From Sindora glabra (taxonomy: Eukaryota; Streptophyta; Magnoliopsida; Fabales; Fabaceae): a stretch of DNA of 64,000 nt. The notes below the pieces were generated by a model that worked only from the letters and a program-made list of their open reading frames with translations, had not been told where the DNA came from and ran no database searches. The translations under genes were made by a program, and so were the position numbers. This document shows positions 1 through 12,439 of the stretch, piece by piece. The DNA lies in the NCBI GenBank assembly GCA_020226215.1, contig CM035228.1, forward strand, positions 64,391,989 through 64,455,988. Direction: 5' to 3'. Positions within the stretch are counted from its first letter, which is position 1. Every line of letters begins with the position of its first letter.

Positions 1-1650
1 GCTGAAATTTTCAGTGCTACTATCTGTTCTATTTAGGACAATTTTAAAAATTACACTAAGCTGACCATTCGCTGAAAGAAGGGGATTTAAATTTTATTTT
101 ACCTAATATATCTTATACAATAAATTTTTTCCCCTCACATCTGCTTCGTTCAGGCATGGAAGCCTCACCTCAAGGGAAAATTTTCCATTCCAACCATCGT
201 ACTAAAATTTTCAACACTACTACCTTATTTTATTTTCAAATAAAAACTACATCCTAATTTTGAGCATCTAACTCAACCATGATGTAAGAAAGGCTTGATT
301 GGTCAAAATGCAAATGACAATAGTTTCAAGATTTTAGTAGTAGGATTAGAAGTTTAATCCACCTCACGGGTAGGAGCCTAGAGTATGTTAAGGTATCCTA
401 CATGACTACATCCCCATTTGATGTCTTTCATAAAAGAATTTAATGTCAGGCACAAATACAGTATCATTTAAAAGTGTAAACATCTACTTAAGTTACCTTG
501 ATGTGTGAGTCTATCTTAACCTTTCCTTTTCAAGAACCCACTAAATACTCCCTTTTCTCCTTTTACATATCCCAAATCACACTCCTCATGTTGAAAGTTA
601 AAAATAAGATTTTAACCTCTTCCCATATCCTTATATTTTGGTTTGAGCGTGAAACATAGAAATGCCAACCAATTTAAAAGAATATTAGAAGCAAAACAAC
701 AGTTTTTGTTAGCAGCCACATGCACAGCATCAGGGAATAAAAAATCAAAATGTTCATTCCATTGAAAGAAAAGGGAACTTTTCTTTGAGTACTATACTAG
801 GAAGAAAACTATGATATCAGAATTTGATACTACTTTCAAATTGCTACTAGTTATATACTGAGTAGTCAACTTATAGCATCATTTTACACTTTTAGAGGGG
901 TAAAAACAATGTCCCTTAGATGGTAACTCTATGACTTCTCATGGCATTACATTAGCTATAAATTGGGTCTTCCATACACTTAAGGGTCAGTTGATTCCAA
1001 TTATTAAGTGTCAAATCGAATCCATTTAGCATGTCTATATGTAGCTAATGTAAAAAGCTAGATAAGCATAAAACTGTTATCTTGTTAGGACCTCAAGTTT
1101 CCTTCTAGTTCGTCACTTTTTTCTTGAAAGGGTATCTCCTAGAAGAGATTTGATTGTTGGCATTTTCTGATAAGATGTTGAAGCAAAAAAAATTGGTCAT
1201 CCTCAGTTGTTTTAGATTCAAGAAGAGATTTTATTGTGAACAAAGAGAGGAAGAGTCCATATTTGGAGTTGGAGGATAACTTGTTCGATTGCCATCGGAT
1301 GAACCAATTGTCTAAATTTTTTATCATTTTTAAAACCCAGATTTCAATCATCTAAATTTTCCATAATTAAATTCTTTGCTGTCTTTATCTAGTCCACCAT
1401 GCATTTCATATGTAAAATACAATTTACACAAATACATACCCTTCATCTCAATCTTTAATTTGCCTAAAAGTTTTCAAAAAAGAAACTTTCTGACACCCAA
1501 CAGATACACAATTCCAGAAAATCCCAAACATCACAAAAGTAAAATATATTTCCATTCCTACTTAATCAACCATCTCGTATCAATCCCACAATTGAAATCA
1601 CAAAGAAATTTCCAACAAAACAAAGCAAAAAATAAAAGCCCACCTCATAC
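1..1650. other. No recognisable gene; possible intron of minus-strand gene
   Basis: AT-rich sequence lying downstream, on the minus strand, of the putative first exon at 1651-1873. I could not find a second exon with family resemblance. A 70-codon minus-strand open frame at 1139-1351 is open but matches nothing I know. The stretch could be intron, and the rest of the gene could lie beyond the left edge. Confidence 0.3.
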
Positions 1651-1873
1651 CACCACCGCTGAAGAGAGAATCCGGATCCCTGGAAGTCATCACAATGTTT
1701 GGCGCCGGTGGAGGTGTCGTCGGAGCATCCAAATCGGAAGCATCATCGAGAAGCTTAGAGGAGGAAGAAGGGGTCAAATCATTGGCAATAGATGACTCCG
1801 AGGCTGCGGAAGCGCCTGTAGCAGTGGTGGAGGCCGCAGTGGCAACGCTTGAATTTGTCGTGTTTGGGTTCAT
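1651..1873 (-). CDS. Putative first coding exon, unrecognised protein (partial)
   Basis: From the ATG at 1873 the minus strand stays open for about 74 codons before a good splice donor (GTATGAG, plus-strand 1644-1650). Reading on past the donor gives an unlikely hydrophobic tail and a stop at 1598, so splicing is the better model. The exon product is rich in Ser, Thr and Ala (about residues 5-40), then acidic (LLDDASDLDAP), then a PPPAP segment, and ends near SRDPDSLFSGG. It has no signal peptide, no basic transit-peptide pattern and no domain I recognise. The exon is clearly richer in GC and CpG than its surroundings, as plant first exons often are. The rest of the gene was not found. An overlapping plus-strand frame (1695-2000) is probably its shadow. 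That this is a real host gene is inference. Confidence 0.4.
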
Positions 1874-2035
1874 AGTTCCATTTTTGGTCCCAGAGCTTGG
1901 TTCCCTTCTCTCTAATTTGTTTCTTTGCGGATTGTGCTTGGGTTTGATTGTTTTCTCCCCCTCTTTTTTATTTGATTCTGTGTTTTTTTTTTCCTCCTAA
2001 TTCAGTTACTCCTGGCAGGCTGATTAAATTAACAC
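1874..2035 (-). promoter_or_regulatory. Probable 5' leader and promoter-proximal region
   Basis: Immediately upstream of the ATG at 1873, the transcript strand is purine-rich (GAGAGAAGGGAACC, then an A-rich and G-rich run near 1940-1995), typical of a plant 5' untranslated leader. No confident TATA box was assigned. This depends wholly on the first-exon call. Confidence 0.25.
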
Positions 2036-2163
2036 AGGTTTTTGTTTCCTTCTTCCTAACTATGCGCACGGTGAGATAATGGACTCAAATTTTTTATTAT
2101 GATATTTTCAAAAGAGAATTGGGATTATAATTTGGATTCACATGTTTTCTATTTTTATTATTT

Positions 2164-2632
2164 AGAGGTGTGCAAAATGATATGCCGAGATGTTAAAAAC
2201 GGATTTGGTCTAATATATTGGATTAAACTAATACAATCTTAATTAATTTGGGATCGAAATTAATATTGAGAATGGTAATAATAGCTAAATTTAATAAGAA
2301 ATTGAGATTAATTAACTTGATAAAAAATTAGGTTGATAAGTACCAACCTCTCAAATTAATGGGTTGACCTCTTAAGCAAAAAATAAATTAATTTGTTAGT
2401 GTTTATATGTACTTATGTATATATGTATATGTGTGTACATACATATCTTAAAATAAAATTATAATATAATTTAATATATTTAAAATTATATATATTAACA
2501 TAATATTGAATAACTTTCAATGTTAAAATTAAATTTATCTTTTAAAAACTATATTTATCATATTAAAATATTAAATATATCTCATATCTCAAAAAATATG
2601 ATTAATTTTTAAGTGTAATTGACAACCCTTAG
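2164..2632. mobile_element. MITE-like non-autonomous DNA transposon, about 0.47 kb
   Basis: Begins AGAGGTGTGCAAAATG and ends ACAACCCTTAG. The reverse complement of the right end (CTAAGGGTTGT) is an imperfect match to the left end (TAGAGGTGTGC), giving degenerate terminal inverted repeats. The interior is AT-rich and non-coding. AGGTGTGCAAA-type ends are common in plant hAT-type miniature elements. The superfamily assignment is inference, because no clean target duplication was found. Confidence 0.5.
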
Positions 2633-3830
2633 TCAATAATAACTTTAATTCTTAATTATTATTGTAGCTAATATGCTAAATTTTAATATTTTAGAATGAT
2701 AAAAAGTATAAATGATAAAATATCTTATAATTTCTCTTATGAGTCGTGTACTAATTCTTCCAATGTTGTCAGTAATATCAAAAAGTATACTTTCTCTTAG
2801 TGAATGAATCTGGAATGACAAACATTTATCAAGAAGTCACAAAAAATTAAAGATAATTGTTTCTTTAAAAGATTGGTATAATGCAAAAGATAGATAATAA
2901 AACAATTTGAACAAAGATGAATTATCATCTAGTGATGAAGGTGAAAGTTAGAAATAGCAATATACATATATATATAGTTAGTTAGTTAACTAGTTAACAA
3001 AACATTTGTACATATTTTATTTACAAATAGCAGAATTTTTCTTAATTAGGTCAAATGATTTTTGCCTATATAATTGGAACAAAAAATAGCATATCTTGAT
3101 TTATTTACTTACAATTTTAGTATTAGTTCTATTCGAGGTTAATACTAATAATAATAATTTATAATTCCATCAAAGTTGCTCCAAATTTTTTTAAAGAATT
3201 TATATTATGGTTACAATTTATAAGTTTAGAAAAAGAATTTAAACAAAAGTTTTTTAATGCTACTAGAAGTTTGGAAGGTAATTTTCTAGAGGATGACATT
3301 GTTAAGACTTGTTTTTTGTAGTTATTGTTTCTTCAATATAAATTTGTTTTTACCAAGAAATAAACAACTTCTATTTGAAATAATAATAATAATAAATTTT
3401 AATTAATTACTACTACTGAAATAAAATTAATATTTAAAATGTAATGAATTATAAAACTTGCCTAGTGCCATCTGGTAAATGTTGATCTATGATTAGGACT
3501 AGGACCAGTATTATAGTAGCTTGATTGCTTCTTAACTTAGTGAAAATGTTGCTTGAGTTGGGATTGACTTTATGTACAACTTTTGTTAGCTAGTTTGGTA
3601 AGTTTAGGTAGGTTGTTTTGATAGGTTTAATGATATAAACCAATTTAAACCGATTGAGTTATTTCACATCTAATTAGTTTAAATTAGTTGAAAATTTCAA
3701 AAGGATTAATTTAAGAAAATTGTTAATTTTCTATTATAATTGATTGATTACAAGTAAACAATTTGTTGCCTAATTTAACTTATATTTGACAAAAATAACT
3801 AACCCTTATTTAGATTTTATGGTGGTATTT
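2633..3830. other. AT-rich non-coding stretch
   Basis: Simple AT-rich sequence with short runs such as ATATATATAG near 2970 and TAATAATAATAA near 3380. No coding frame, repeat end or RNA gene was recognised. Confidence 0.4.
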
Positions 3831-6033
3831 TGTCACAATCCAACTTAATCATAATTGGTGTAAAGCCTGTTAATCGATTCCATTAACTTCATTAATTAAC
3901 GATGTAGATTTTGATATAATAGAAATACCTTTATTTCTATATAGACTAAAATGCAACACAATTCTTAGAAGCAAACAAATAGAGTTTCCTTTGCTTATGA
4001 TAGTTTAAGAGGGTCTACTGCCCCATGGCATAAAACTTGTGACTTAACTGTCTAGTACTAAAAATGACATATATGAAAATGAACAAAATTATATGTATAT
4101 TTATTAAGACATAATTACAACTAACTTTATTCTAACTATCAAAATTTTCCATTAAGCACTTTAGACTTGCACAAAAGTAGCTTAACTTAATAATATAAGT
4201 TAATTTTGAAAATGTTTAAAATAAAAGAAGGAATAAGTTTTATAAACTCAGTAAGTACATATCTATCTAAAAATTAATTTTCAAAATTAACTAAGCATAA
4301 TTCAAATTATTAAGTTGATTAGTAGAATGAGCAACAATACCGGGTTCAATACTTGAACTCCGTAGCTTATAAATGGTTTAACTACCTACTTATTTGCTCA
4401 TACATCAGTATTTTCACAAAATAAAGGAATAATGGCACTTAAGGAGTTCCATAGCCTATCAACCAAAATTATATTTTCATAAGTAAAAGAAAATAGTGTA
4501 ATATTCAAGATGTTGTAACTTTCCAGGAAATAACCCATATAATGGACATTAAATAATCCTCACATTCATTTATATTACTCAATTACCAACAAAGTATATC
4601 CATAATTCTACTATCACACATTCAACTTTACAAAATAGAAGGATATAATAGTAATCCACTAATAAAAAAATATAAATCAATATACCCATTTCACTATTTA
4701 ACACCTTATTATATTAAACAACAATAAATACTTAAAATTATGATTTCCTATACACATGCATTCTAGAATTTTATAGTTATGTTTATAAAATTATATTTAT
4801 AAAGCTAAATAAAATAATAATTAAGGTAAGATATAACTCACCTCAAAGTGCTATTTCCCTTAAAGGATTCCTAAGTATCCATGTCCATTTTTGCTTTTTT
4901 ACTGACTCATCCATTTATAAAATTAAACTATAAGTACACTAACACTTGTTAATTTCTTCTTAAAAATCCTTACTCTAAACTTTAATTATGCTAATTCAAT
5001 TATTCAAGTCATAATTTTCTTATATTTCTAAACATTATTTCAAGAAAATGGATATATGTAAGTATATATAGGTTTTTGAATCAAGTCCCTTTTAGACTAA
5101 AATATTAAAACTTTATAATCTTAAAATGCTTCCCTCCTTTTAAGGAGGTAATTGGTGGCTTGACTAGTGGCAAGGATGCAACCATTATCAACAAACAAAA
5201 GAGAGTTAGGTTCACTATTTTGCTATTTTTGCAATTACATTTGGCAGCTTTTAAATATGTCCATTGGTTGTTACTGACAAGAGGAGAAAGGTGCAAGCGC
5301 AAGCAATATGTAGCGGCTAGAAGAAACCGAAGACAATAATGGCTGCATGAAAGAGCGAAAGGCTGAGACAAAAAGGAAAAGAGAGAGAAATGGGAACTAG
5401 GTTCTTAAAGGGCGGTTGGGAAAATTTAAGTAAAGTAGCTATGGGAAAAGTTTAGGTGTTTCAAATGCATTATGTGCTTAGATTTTATTTTATCTCAACC
5501 TTTCCTCCTTCTTAACAATCCTACTTCCATTCAATCTTAGCCACTCACCTATAATTCATTTATTTTGTTTTTAAAATTATATCTTTCTTTCCAATAATTC
5601 TTATAATAACCTAACAAATTTAGAAGCTAAAAGAAGTTCTAAAATTCTATAATTTTTTAGAAAATCATTTACTAAAACATACACATATATTTCCATAAAT
5701 TAATATACTTATAACTTTTAAATGTTCCCATTTTTTTTAGAAAACAACATAAAAATCTTTCAAATAAATTTTAAGAAGACACTTTACCTAAGTAAATATA
5801 TTTATAATATTGATGGGAAAAGAATTAAATTTTTAGGTTTTTTTGTCATCAAGTAAAATAAATAGCATCTAAATAATTAAGTAAACAAATAATTACTTTT
5901 ATTTATTCAAAATTTGCTTAAATAAGTGAATTTAAAGCTTTTTAAAATAATATATTTGATTAAAATAAATACTCTAAAGCTTAAAAAATAAAAAGAATTA
6001 AAAAAAATAAAGAATATTGTTTTGGGTATTGTA
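3831..6033 (-). mobile_element. Ty3/gypsy LTR (LTR-A), minus strand, 3' LTR
   Basis: On the minus strand the LTR starts next to a purine tract at 6034-6050 with AATACCCAAA, a decayed version of the TGTAATACCC start of chromovirus-type LTRs seen elsewhere in the window. Inside lies a GC-richer block (5120-5460), as in the other LTRs, and a segment near 4225-4260 (AAACTCAGTAAGTACATATC) resembling 31076-31106 in LTR-B. The left edge is taken at the TGTCACAATC motif (3831), which would give a minus-strand end in ACA. That edge is uncertain. Confidence 0.5.
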
Positions 6034-6113
6034 AGTTCTCTCCCATAAAAGAATTTGTCCCTAAATTCTAAAAGTACTATACTAATAAAGGATTCAAGAG
6101 GAAAATTATGCAC
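6034..6113 (-). pseudogene. Last codons of gypsy pol and polypurine tract
   Basis: On the minus strand, an EFRDKFFYGRE-like reading immediately before LTR-A corresponds to the usual chromovirus pol ending (Glu-Phe-x-Asp-x-Phe-Phe just before the purine tract). The purine tract (CTTTTATGGGAGAGAACT on the minus strand) then abuts the LTR. More upstream pol could not be read in 6114-8600. Confidence 0.5.
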
Positions 6114-7819
6114 GATAGGATTATACTATTTATATTTGAATAAAGAATATTAGTAATTTGACTTTACTCCATCCTAATTTCTTACACCATATATTGATAT
6201 AGTTTTACATCAATATTTACCATCAAAATTAAATGCCTATCCTTATCACCATTTGATAATAATCCCAATTGAATCTAATTTCCTATTTTCTTACTTGGTT
6301 TCCTAAATGGAATTCTATCTACTACCTAATTTAAATTAAGTATCCATCCTACTTTGGTTTCTATTTAATGATGTAACACTAGCACTCATTCTTAAATGGA
6401 TCAATGAAAACATCAAACCATAGGAATAATGCTATTAGATACTCGATGATAGTTTACAAATTAACTCTTTACTTCTTATGTAATCATTTATTTCATGCTC
6501 TAATTTGTTATTATTAACAAGTATGAGCATTCATTCTTACACAAATAATTTGTCATAGTATTCCATCAAACATCATAGAAACAAATTAGTTTAGTAAGAT
6601 ATAATAGAACCAAGCTCAATGAGCTTCCACCAAAGATTCAAGTAAAAGAATCAAACAAACAACCTACCATATAATTCCATTCATAAGTCATATTTGAAGC
6701 TTCATGTCTTTAATTAAAAATAGCACTTCTTTCATTTATCCATATTTGGTTCATAATTTATACTATTCATTCTACTTACAATTTTATCTCAATCAAGATT
6801 TGATCATAAAACTCAAAAACAATAATATTTATATGTTTAATATAAGTATTAGGTCCATATATACATATGAGACTTTAAAATGCCATAAAATAAATAAAAC
6901 ATGAAAGCAAGATTAACCCTCATAATTGAGTATATAGTTAATTATAGGCAACTTAAGAGCAATTCTAGATGTTATACTTGAGTCTATGCTTAATTATGGG
7001 CATCAAAAAGACCTTTGGAGGTCGTAATCATTTATATACTCGATTATTAACCTTAGTTTTTGTAAAAAATTGCTAATTCATTAGTCTTATAGTCATTCTT
7101 TAGTAAGTAGGTCATATATACAATCTTTAACCTAATATTTCTTGATCCTTAAGCGTTCCTACCTCTGATGCACGGGTGCTTCATTTTTGCTTTGAACCAA
7201 AGTTTTACCCGTGTCTAAAGCAATATATAGTATGAAAATAAAATTAGAGTATATAAAATTATATCTTTTTAAGTTGATGTGGAGAGTTAGTTCATTTTCA
7301 ATAAAATCAAGTATTGGATGTTTTGGGGATTTTTATTATGTACTACTTTTTTTTATATTAAGGTTTGATTGCATATGCTTCAACAATGGTGTTACCTTAA
7401 CTAGGATATAAACAATGTGTCTTAGTAAGGAAGTCTCTAAGTCAAATGGAAATATTATACCATGAAAGAAAAAGCCTATCAAGATGTGGTTAGAGAAATA
7501 CAACAAGCATGAAGGAAAGTTTATGTTATTAAAGATATAGAGCATCAGTATCTTTAAGGGGGTATTGCATCGAGATATACTTGGTCATTTTAACAATGAG
7601 TGAAAGATATGAACATTCCATCTAACATGCATGCTAAGATAACATTAAGATCTTTAAAAGAATTAAAAGATAAAAATAAGATGCAAAGATTAGTGATTGT
7701 AGATCTAAAAGAAATAGGAAAAAAACCTAAGTGGGGAAAACAAAAAATAGGAAGAAGCATAAGTATAACTTTATAATCAATTCCTTTAAGTTAACAAAGA
7801 AAAGAAGTTAAGTGAATGG
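6114..7819. other. Decayed repeat sequence, no readable gene
   Basis: Lies upstream (minus strand) of LTR-A and should contain the rest of that element, but no reverse transcriptase or integrase motif is readable. It includes the palindromic-motif array at 6915-7065 and a somewhat GC-richer patch at 7140-7210. Confidence 0.35.
6915..7065. repeat. Array of short semi-palindromic motifs (copy 1)
   Basis: Several motifs of the form ATAnTnGAnTATA spaced by roughly 30-50 bases (for example AATTGAGTATATAGTTAATT near 6923, TATACTCGATTATTA near 7036). Similar arrays occur at 20785-20995, 37760-38060 and 39350-39560. They probably belong to long gypsy LTRs. Confidence 0.4.
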
Positions 7820-8165
7820 TTAGAAAAAGGTTAAATATTGATAATAAGGAATTAAAAGACAGTTTGAGAGTGATAAAAGATATTAATCAACATTTCAAAG
7901 AAGCAGCAAAAACCCTTAATAACATGGTTAAAACTATGAAGAAAATGCTTTAGAAGAAAAAAAAATGAACTTTACTAGCAATCATTGAGATTAAAGATAA
8001 GGAAATCAATGTCAAGCAAGCATAATTATATCACATGAAAATAACATATAATAGATATGGAAGGCATGCCTTGGAGCATATTCATCACTTAAATTATTAT
8101 GTAGATGATGCTATATCTACCATTGTGCCATCCGATGAGCTTTCTAAAGAATGTTTAGTTTGATT
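7820..8165 (+). pseudogene. Degenerate charged coiled-coil-like coding remnant
   Basis: One plus-strand frame reads as a charged, heptad-like protein (DSLRVIKDINQHFKEAAKT, then NNMVKTMKKML) and continues past a stop to YGRHALEHIHHLNYYVDDA, ending near 8160. The composition looks like the C-terminal coiled coil of a transposon-encoded or captured gene. The T-rich stretch with AATAAAG after it resembles a 3' end. I cannot name the family. The frame has stops. Confidence 0.3.
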
Positions 8166-8649
8166 AATCATTGTATTCAAATTTTAGAAACTTTACATTT
8201 GACATAGTTTGAACCTTTTTCCTTCTTTTTTCTAAGTGTTTTGTATTGAATTTTATTGAAGTAATAAAGTTTTTCTTTTAATTCCTTTCTAAGTCTTGTA
8301 CTTCATAATAGTGTGTCTAGGAGGGATACAATTATCAAGAAACATGAAAGATTATATAGCTTATGAGGGGTCTTTTCCTTTTAAAGTAACATAATTCATC
8401 TTAAGATTTTTTTTTAAAATAAAAATCAATAAAAGGGATAGCCAAATCAATATATTAAAATTTCAATATTTAATTTTAAAGGTAAAATAATTATTTTCTC
8501 ATCATACGTAGATAACTTAGCATAGCTCATCTAAATCAAAGATCCCCTATTCTAACTTGCTCATTAATGTGCATGTCGTAATATACCAAAATTAGTTAAA
8601 AATATTGGTTGCTATAATAATAATGCAGATAGTGGCAAAACTAAGTCTT

Positions 8650-10148
8650 ACGCCTAATGATCCTTTAATTTTATCCTTCCTAAATGAATTCCTAATAATA
8701 TTTACATAATTGTTAACTTATCAATGCAATGAAAATGAAGGAAACTAATGAAAACAAGATGCAAATGCAATAAAATAGAATGTTATGTAGAAATAGAACC
8801 AATATGTTGCCTGTTGTATGAGAGATTATGTAATAAAAGAATGCAGAATTAGGGGGGATTAGTTGCACGAAATTAAAATGATAACAATGAAATAAACAAG
8901 CATAAAATAGAAGTAAAATAGCAAGTAAATAGAAAGTATTTAATATACCAAAGCAGCCAATTCAAGGATATAATAGCTCTTATTGTGGATTAATCCTAGA
9001 TAACTAAACATTTAATTGTTTCAGTTAATTTTTTAACCTTGGATTACTTGGAATCCATGTAATAATCCATAAAATCCTATACTAAACAATTACCTAGAGT
9101 TTAGTCAATTAAGATTAGAAGATGAATTAAGCAATTGCTATAATTCAGAAACTAGATTAAAATTAAGCTAAAAATAGAATTCAGTTGATTTAGGAAATTA
9201 AATTAGATATCACTAAAGTAACCCCTTAACCCTCTGTCCTAATATGTAAAATCATGATTAAATAACCATAATTTAACATTCAAATAGCAAAAGAATAGAA
9301 ATCACAAGATTAAGTACTAATTATACCAAATCAGCACTTAATACATGCAATCTCAATAATTCAGCATAAACAATTGGAGAAAGGGGAAAATTAATTAGAA
9401 GAAATTAACATTACTAATCAATATCTCATAATCCTTGAAGAGTTTCACAATCCTTAAATCAAATAAGAATTTTTAGCCTTCCATGGCTTAAAAACAAGAA
9501 AAGAAAGAAAAACTTTGCTGCTGAGTTTGTTTAAGGTCTGTAATCTAATAAGTCTCTCCCCTATTTATTTGACTTAATTAAGCTAAAACCCTATTAAAAT
9601 GTGATTATATGATTCTTAGGATTACAATTATAAGGCTTTCTAATTTTTAGAAGCTTAGACTTATTTGTTACAAGTTAATTAAATCTAATAGATCAATCAG
9701 TGAATTTCTGTAGGTCTAACTTCTAACCAGATTTTGACTATAAAATCAATGTAATTTGGAAAATCCATAAACATCAAACTTGTAGGTCTATGTCTTATGA
9801 GAATTTAGGCACTAGTTTTAGGTTAATCAAACCATTATAACCCCAGATATGACCCAAATATAGAAAGGGGTTTAGTTAGGATAGAGACATAGCTTTAGTA
9901 TTTTAACCAAATAAAGGCTTGAAAAAGTTTGAACTGAGCTTTGACCAAAACATAAAAGTTTTAAATCTCTCTTTTAGCTTCCCATAAATATAAAGTTTGA
10001 TTCAATCTAACATTCGAAGCCTAAGATATGACTAAAAAAATAGAAATAATGTCAAAATCTAGCATTTATCAAATAAATTCATAACATTGTAAAATTGACC
10101 ACAAATTATTAAACAAGGCTTATTCTGTAAAATTAAGTAAATGTAACA
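8650..10148 (-). mobile_element. Ty3/gypsy LTR, left arm of a head-to-head pair (minus strand)
   Basis: On the minus strand this starts TGTTACATTTACTTAATTTT at 10148. It aligns along its length with the plus-strand LTR at 10349-11830. Matched anchors: 10054-10065 with 10434-10445 (ATGCTAGATTTT), and 9125-9139 with 11342-11356 (AACAGTTGCTTAATT type). The anchor midpoints agree at about 10,240-10,250, so the arms are symmetric. Sequence left of 8650 (minus reading TTAGTTTTGCCACTATCTGC) resembles a primer-site region, so the internal part would lie to the left, but only about 200-300 bases are suggestive. Confidence 0.6.
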
Positions 10149-10348
10149 TCTAAGAGACATAAAACAAATGAATGAAATGGCAAAGGAAACTAGACTGTAT
10201 AAGTTCAAATGGAAGAGATGATCAGGGTTGTTTCTAAAGTTTTTGAAAATAAAACAAGTGACACATCCTATGCTATGATAAAGCTATTGATTATGAATGA
10301 TGTGCAAAATTTTATCTATATTATTTCCTTTTATTTTATAACTTTTAG

Positions 10349-11830
10349 TGTGTTTCATATGCTCAATTTTATCGAATTGGCTTTATTATGTGGTTAGGTG
10401 TTAATTTTCTAACATTTTGAAATTATTTAGTTAATGCTAGATTTTTATGCTATTTTAAGTTTTTAGTTATAACTTGAATTATAGATGTCTAATTTAAGTA
10501 ACCTTTATATTATTGAAAAAGCTTAAAAGAATATCTAAGCCTTTCATATTTTGGCCAAAGCCCAATTTAAACATTTGGATGTTTGAAAATGGCCATGAAA
10601 TTAACATTCTATTTCCATCCAAGCTGAGCTAATCTCGATGTTTAGGTCATATCTAAAGTTTTAGAGGTCCATTTTGGAGGTCTTAACATCTAAAGTTGCT
10701 TAAAACTGACCCAATAACTTTCATATTTGGGACTTAGTGAAACTACATAGTTTTGGAGGTCTTATAATAGATAGAAATTAGATTTATGACATTTTACTAT
10801 GGTAACTTTTCTAGTATATTATTTTGTAAATTAGATTTTGAGCTTCTAAAATTAGTAGGATCCTATTCTTTGTAACCATAAAAGGCATATTAACTTAGCC
10901 TATTAAGTTTTATAAGGAAGGAAATCAAATTATAAGGTTTGTAACTCCAAAAGTAAGAACACATAATTTTAGATAACTTTCTTTTTTCTTTAAATTTCTT
11001 CTTTTCATATATGGAAGGTTAATTTTTGAATTAATTCAAAGAATTTAAGGCTCATCTCAAGTTGAATTATGAGATCTTGAAATATAATATTGATAATTAT
11101 TAATTGATTTTCCTTTTTATCGAATTCTTTTTTTTGATTTTCTAGATTTGCATGAATTGGATATTGATTTGGTTTAATTTGCGTTCATTTATATGATTTA
11201 TGATATCTATCCAGTTTTATGTTAAATTTTAGTTAGTTAATCATCATTCTTCATGTGAGAATAGAGGATTGAATTGGACTAACCCTTTAATTTAGATGAA
11301 TTTTATATTCTAATTAATTTAGATCTAACTTTATAGATTGCAACAGTTGCTTAATTCCACTAATTTAAATTGATTTAATTCTACATGATTATCTAGTGTA
11401 GAATTCATGAATCATTACAAGGGTTTCAAATGATTATAGGTTGAGAAATTAATTGTAATTATCAAATATGTTGTGATATATGATTAATTTGCCAAAGAAT
11501 TCTCAATTCCTTGGATCAATTGCATTTTCATATCATTTTTATGTGTTACTTTCTAATTCTATTTCTAATATTAGATTTTATTTAATTTTACATCAAACTT
11601 TTCTAATTTAGTTTTGTTTACATTCTTGCATCTGTTTGCATATTGTTTGCTTAATTTATTAATTTTATTTCCATTTACTTGTTCTATTTTTTCTCTAATA
11701 CAAAAAGCTTAAATAATATTGTAATCATAGTCAACAATTGAATGTGAAAAGGTGTATTAAGTGGATTATTAGGGGTTTAACCTAGTTTGTTGCCTTATAT
11801 TGTAAAATTTCCATCAAACTAATAATTTCT
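10349..11830 (+). mobile_element. Ty3/gypsy 5' LTR, right arm of a head-to-head pair (plus strand)
   Basis: Starts TGTGTTTCATATGCTCAATT at 10349 and runs to just before the primer-site region at 11861. It is followed in the same orientation by gag and protease, so it is the 5' LTR of that element. It is diverged but collinear with the minus-strand LTR on the other side of a 200-bp spacer (10149-10348). Confidence 0.6.
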
Positions 11831-11860
11831 AACTTTGATTAGCTTCGATAACCATCAAAA

Positions 11861-11880
11861 TTTTGCTGTTGTTGCTAGGG
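11861..11880 (+). promoter_or_regulatory. Primer-site-proximal motif of gypsy element
   Basis: TTTTGCTGTTGTTGCTAGGG is a decayed form of the TTTGGCGCCGTTGCCGGGG sequence that many plant gypsy elements carry just downstream of the 5' LTR. The C-to-T and G-to-A differences fit methylation decay. Its place between LTR and gag supports the call. Confidence 0.55.
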
Positions 11881-12439
11881 ATCCACTTCAATTCATCTTT
11901 GAACATCATTTACTAACTATGAATTATATAATTATTCAAGTATTCCAGTCAATTCTGCATTTGTTAGTGTTTCCTTATATTTTATGCTATATGTTATTTT
12001 TCGACATTTTCTCATGATCCCTTCATTTTTAGTTAAATTTCATCATTTGGACCATTTTTTCTTTTTTATTGCATTTTTGGTTTTTACATGGTTATAACTT
12101 TCATTCTATAGTGATCCCATAATTTTTAAAAATTTTTAGAGAGGTTAATTAGATGTATTTTTGGTGATTTTTCATGATGCATTAGTATTATGATGTTTTT
12201 GTGTTCATTTGGTACTATATAAAGTAGTTTAATGCATCATATGGAAGATTGTTGGAAAATTATTAGACTTCGATCCCAAAATAAATAGAACTTTTCATTT
12301 ACTTTGTAAAACTATAAATACACATACACATAGGTGTAACATTCTAATCTACCATTCTTATTTTCTTGATAATTTAGATAACATAGCTAATAATATGACA
12401 CATAAGGAATTAGTTGCCTTTGACATCACTTATCAATCT

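Noticed and set aside
1139..1351. 70-codon minus-strand open frame that could be exon 2 of the left gene
   Set aside because: No splice sites fit the exon at 1651-1873 convincingly, and no family resemblance.
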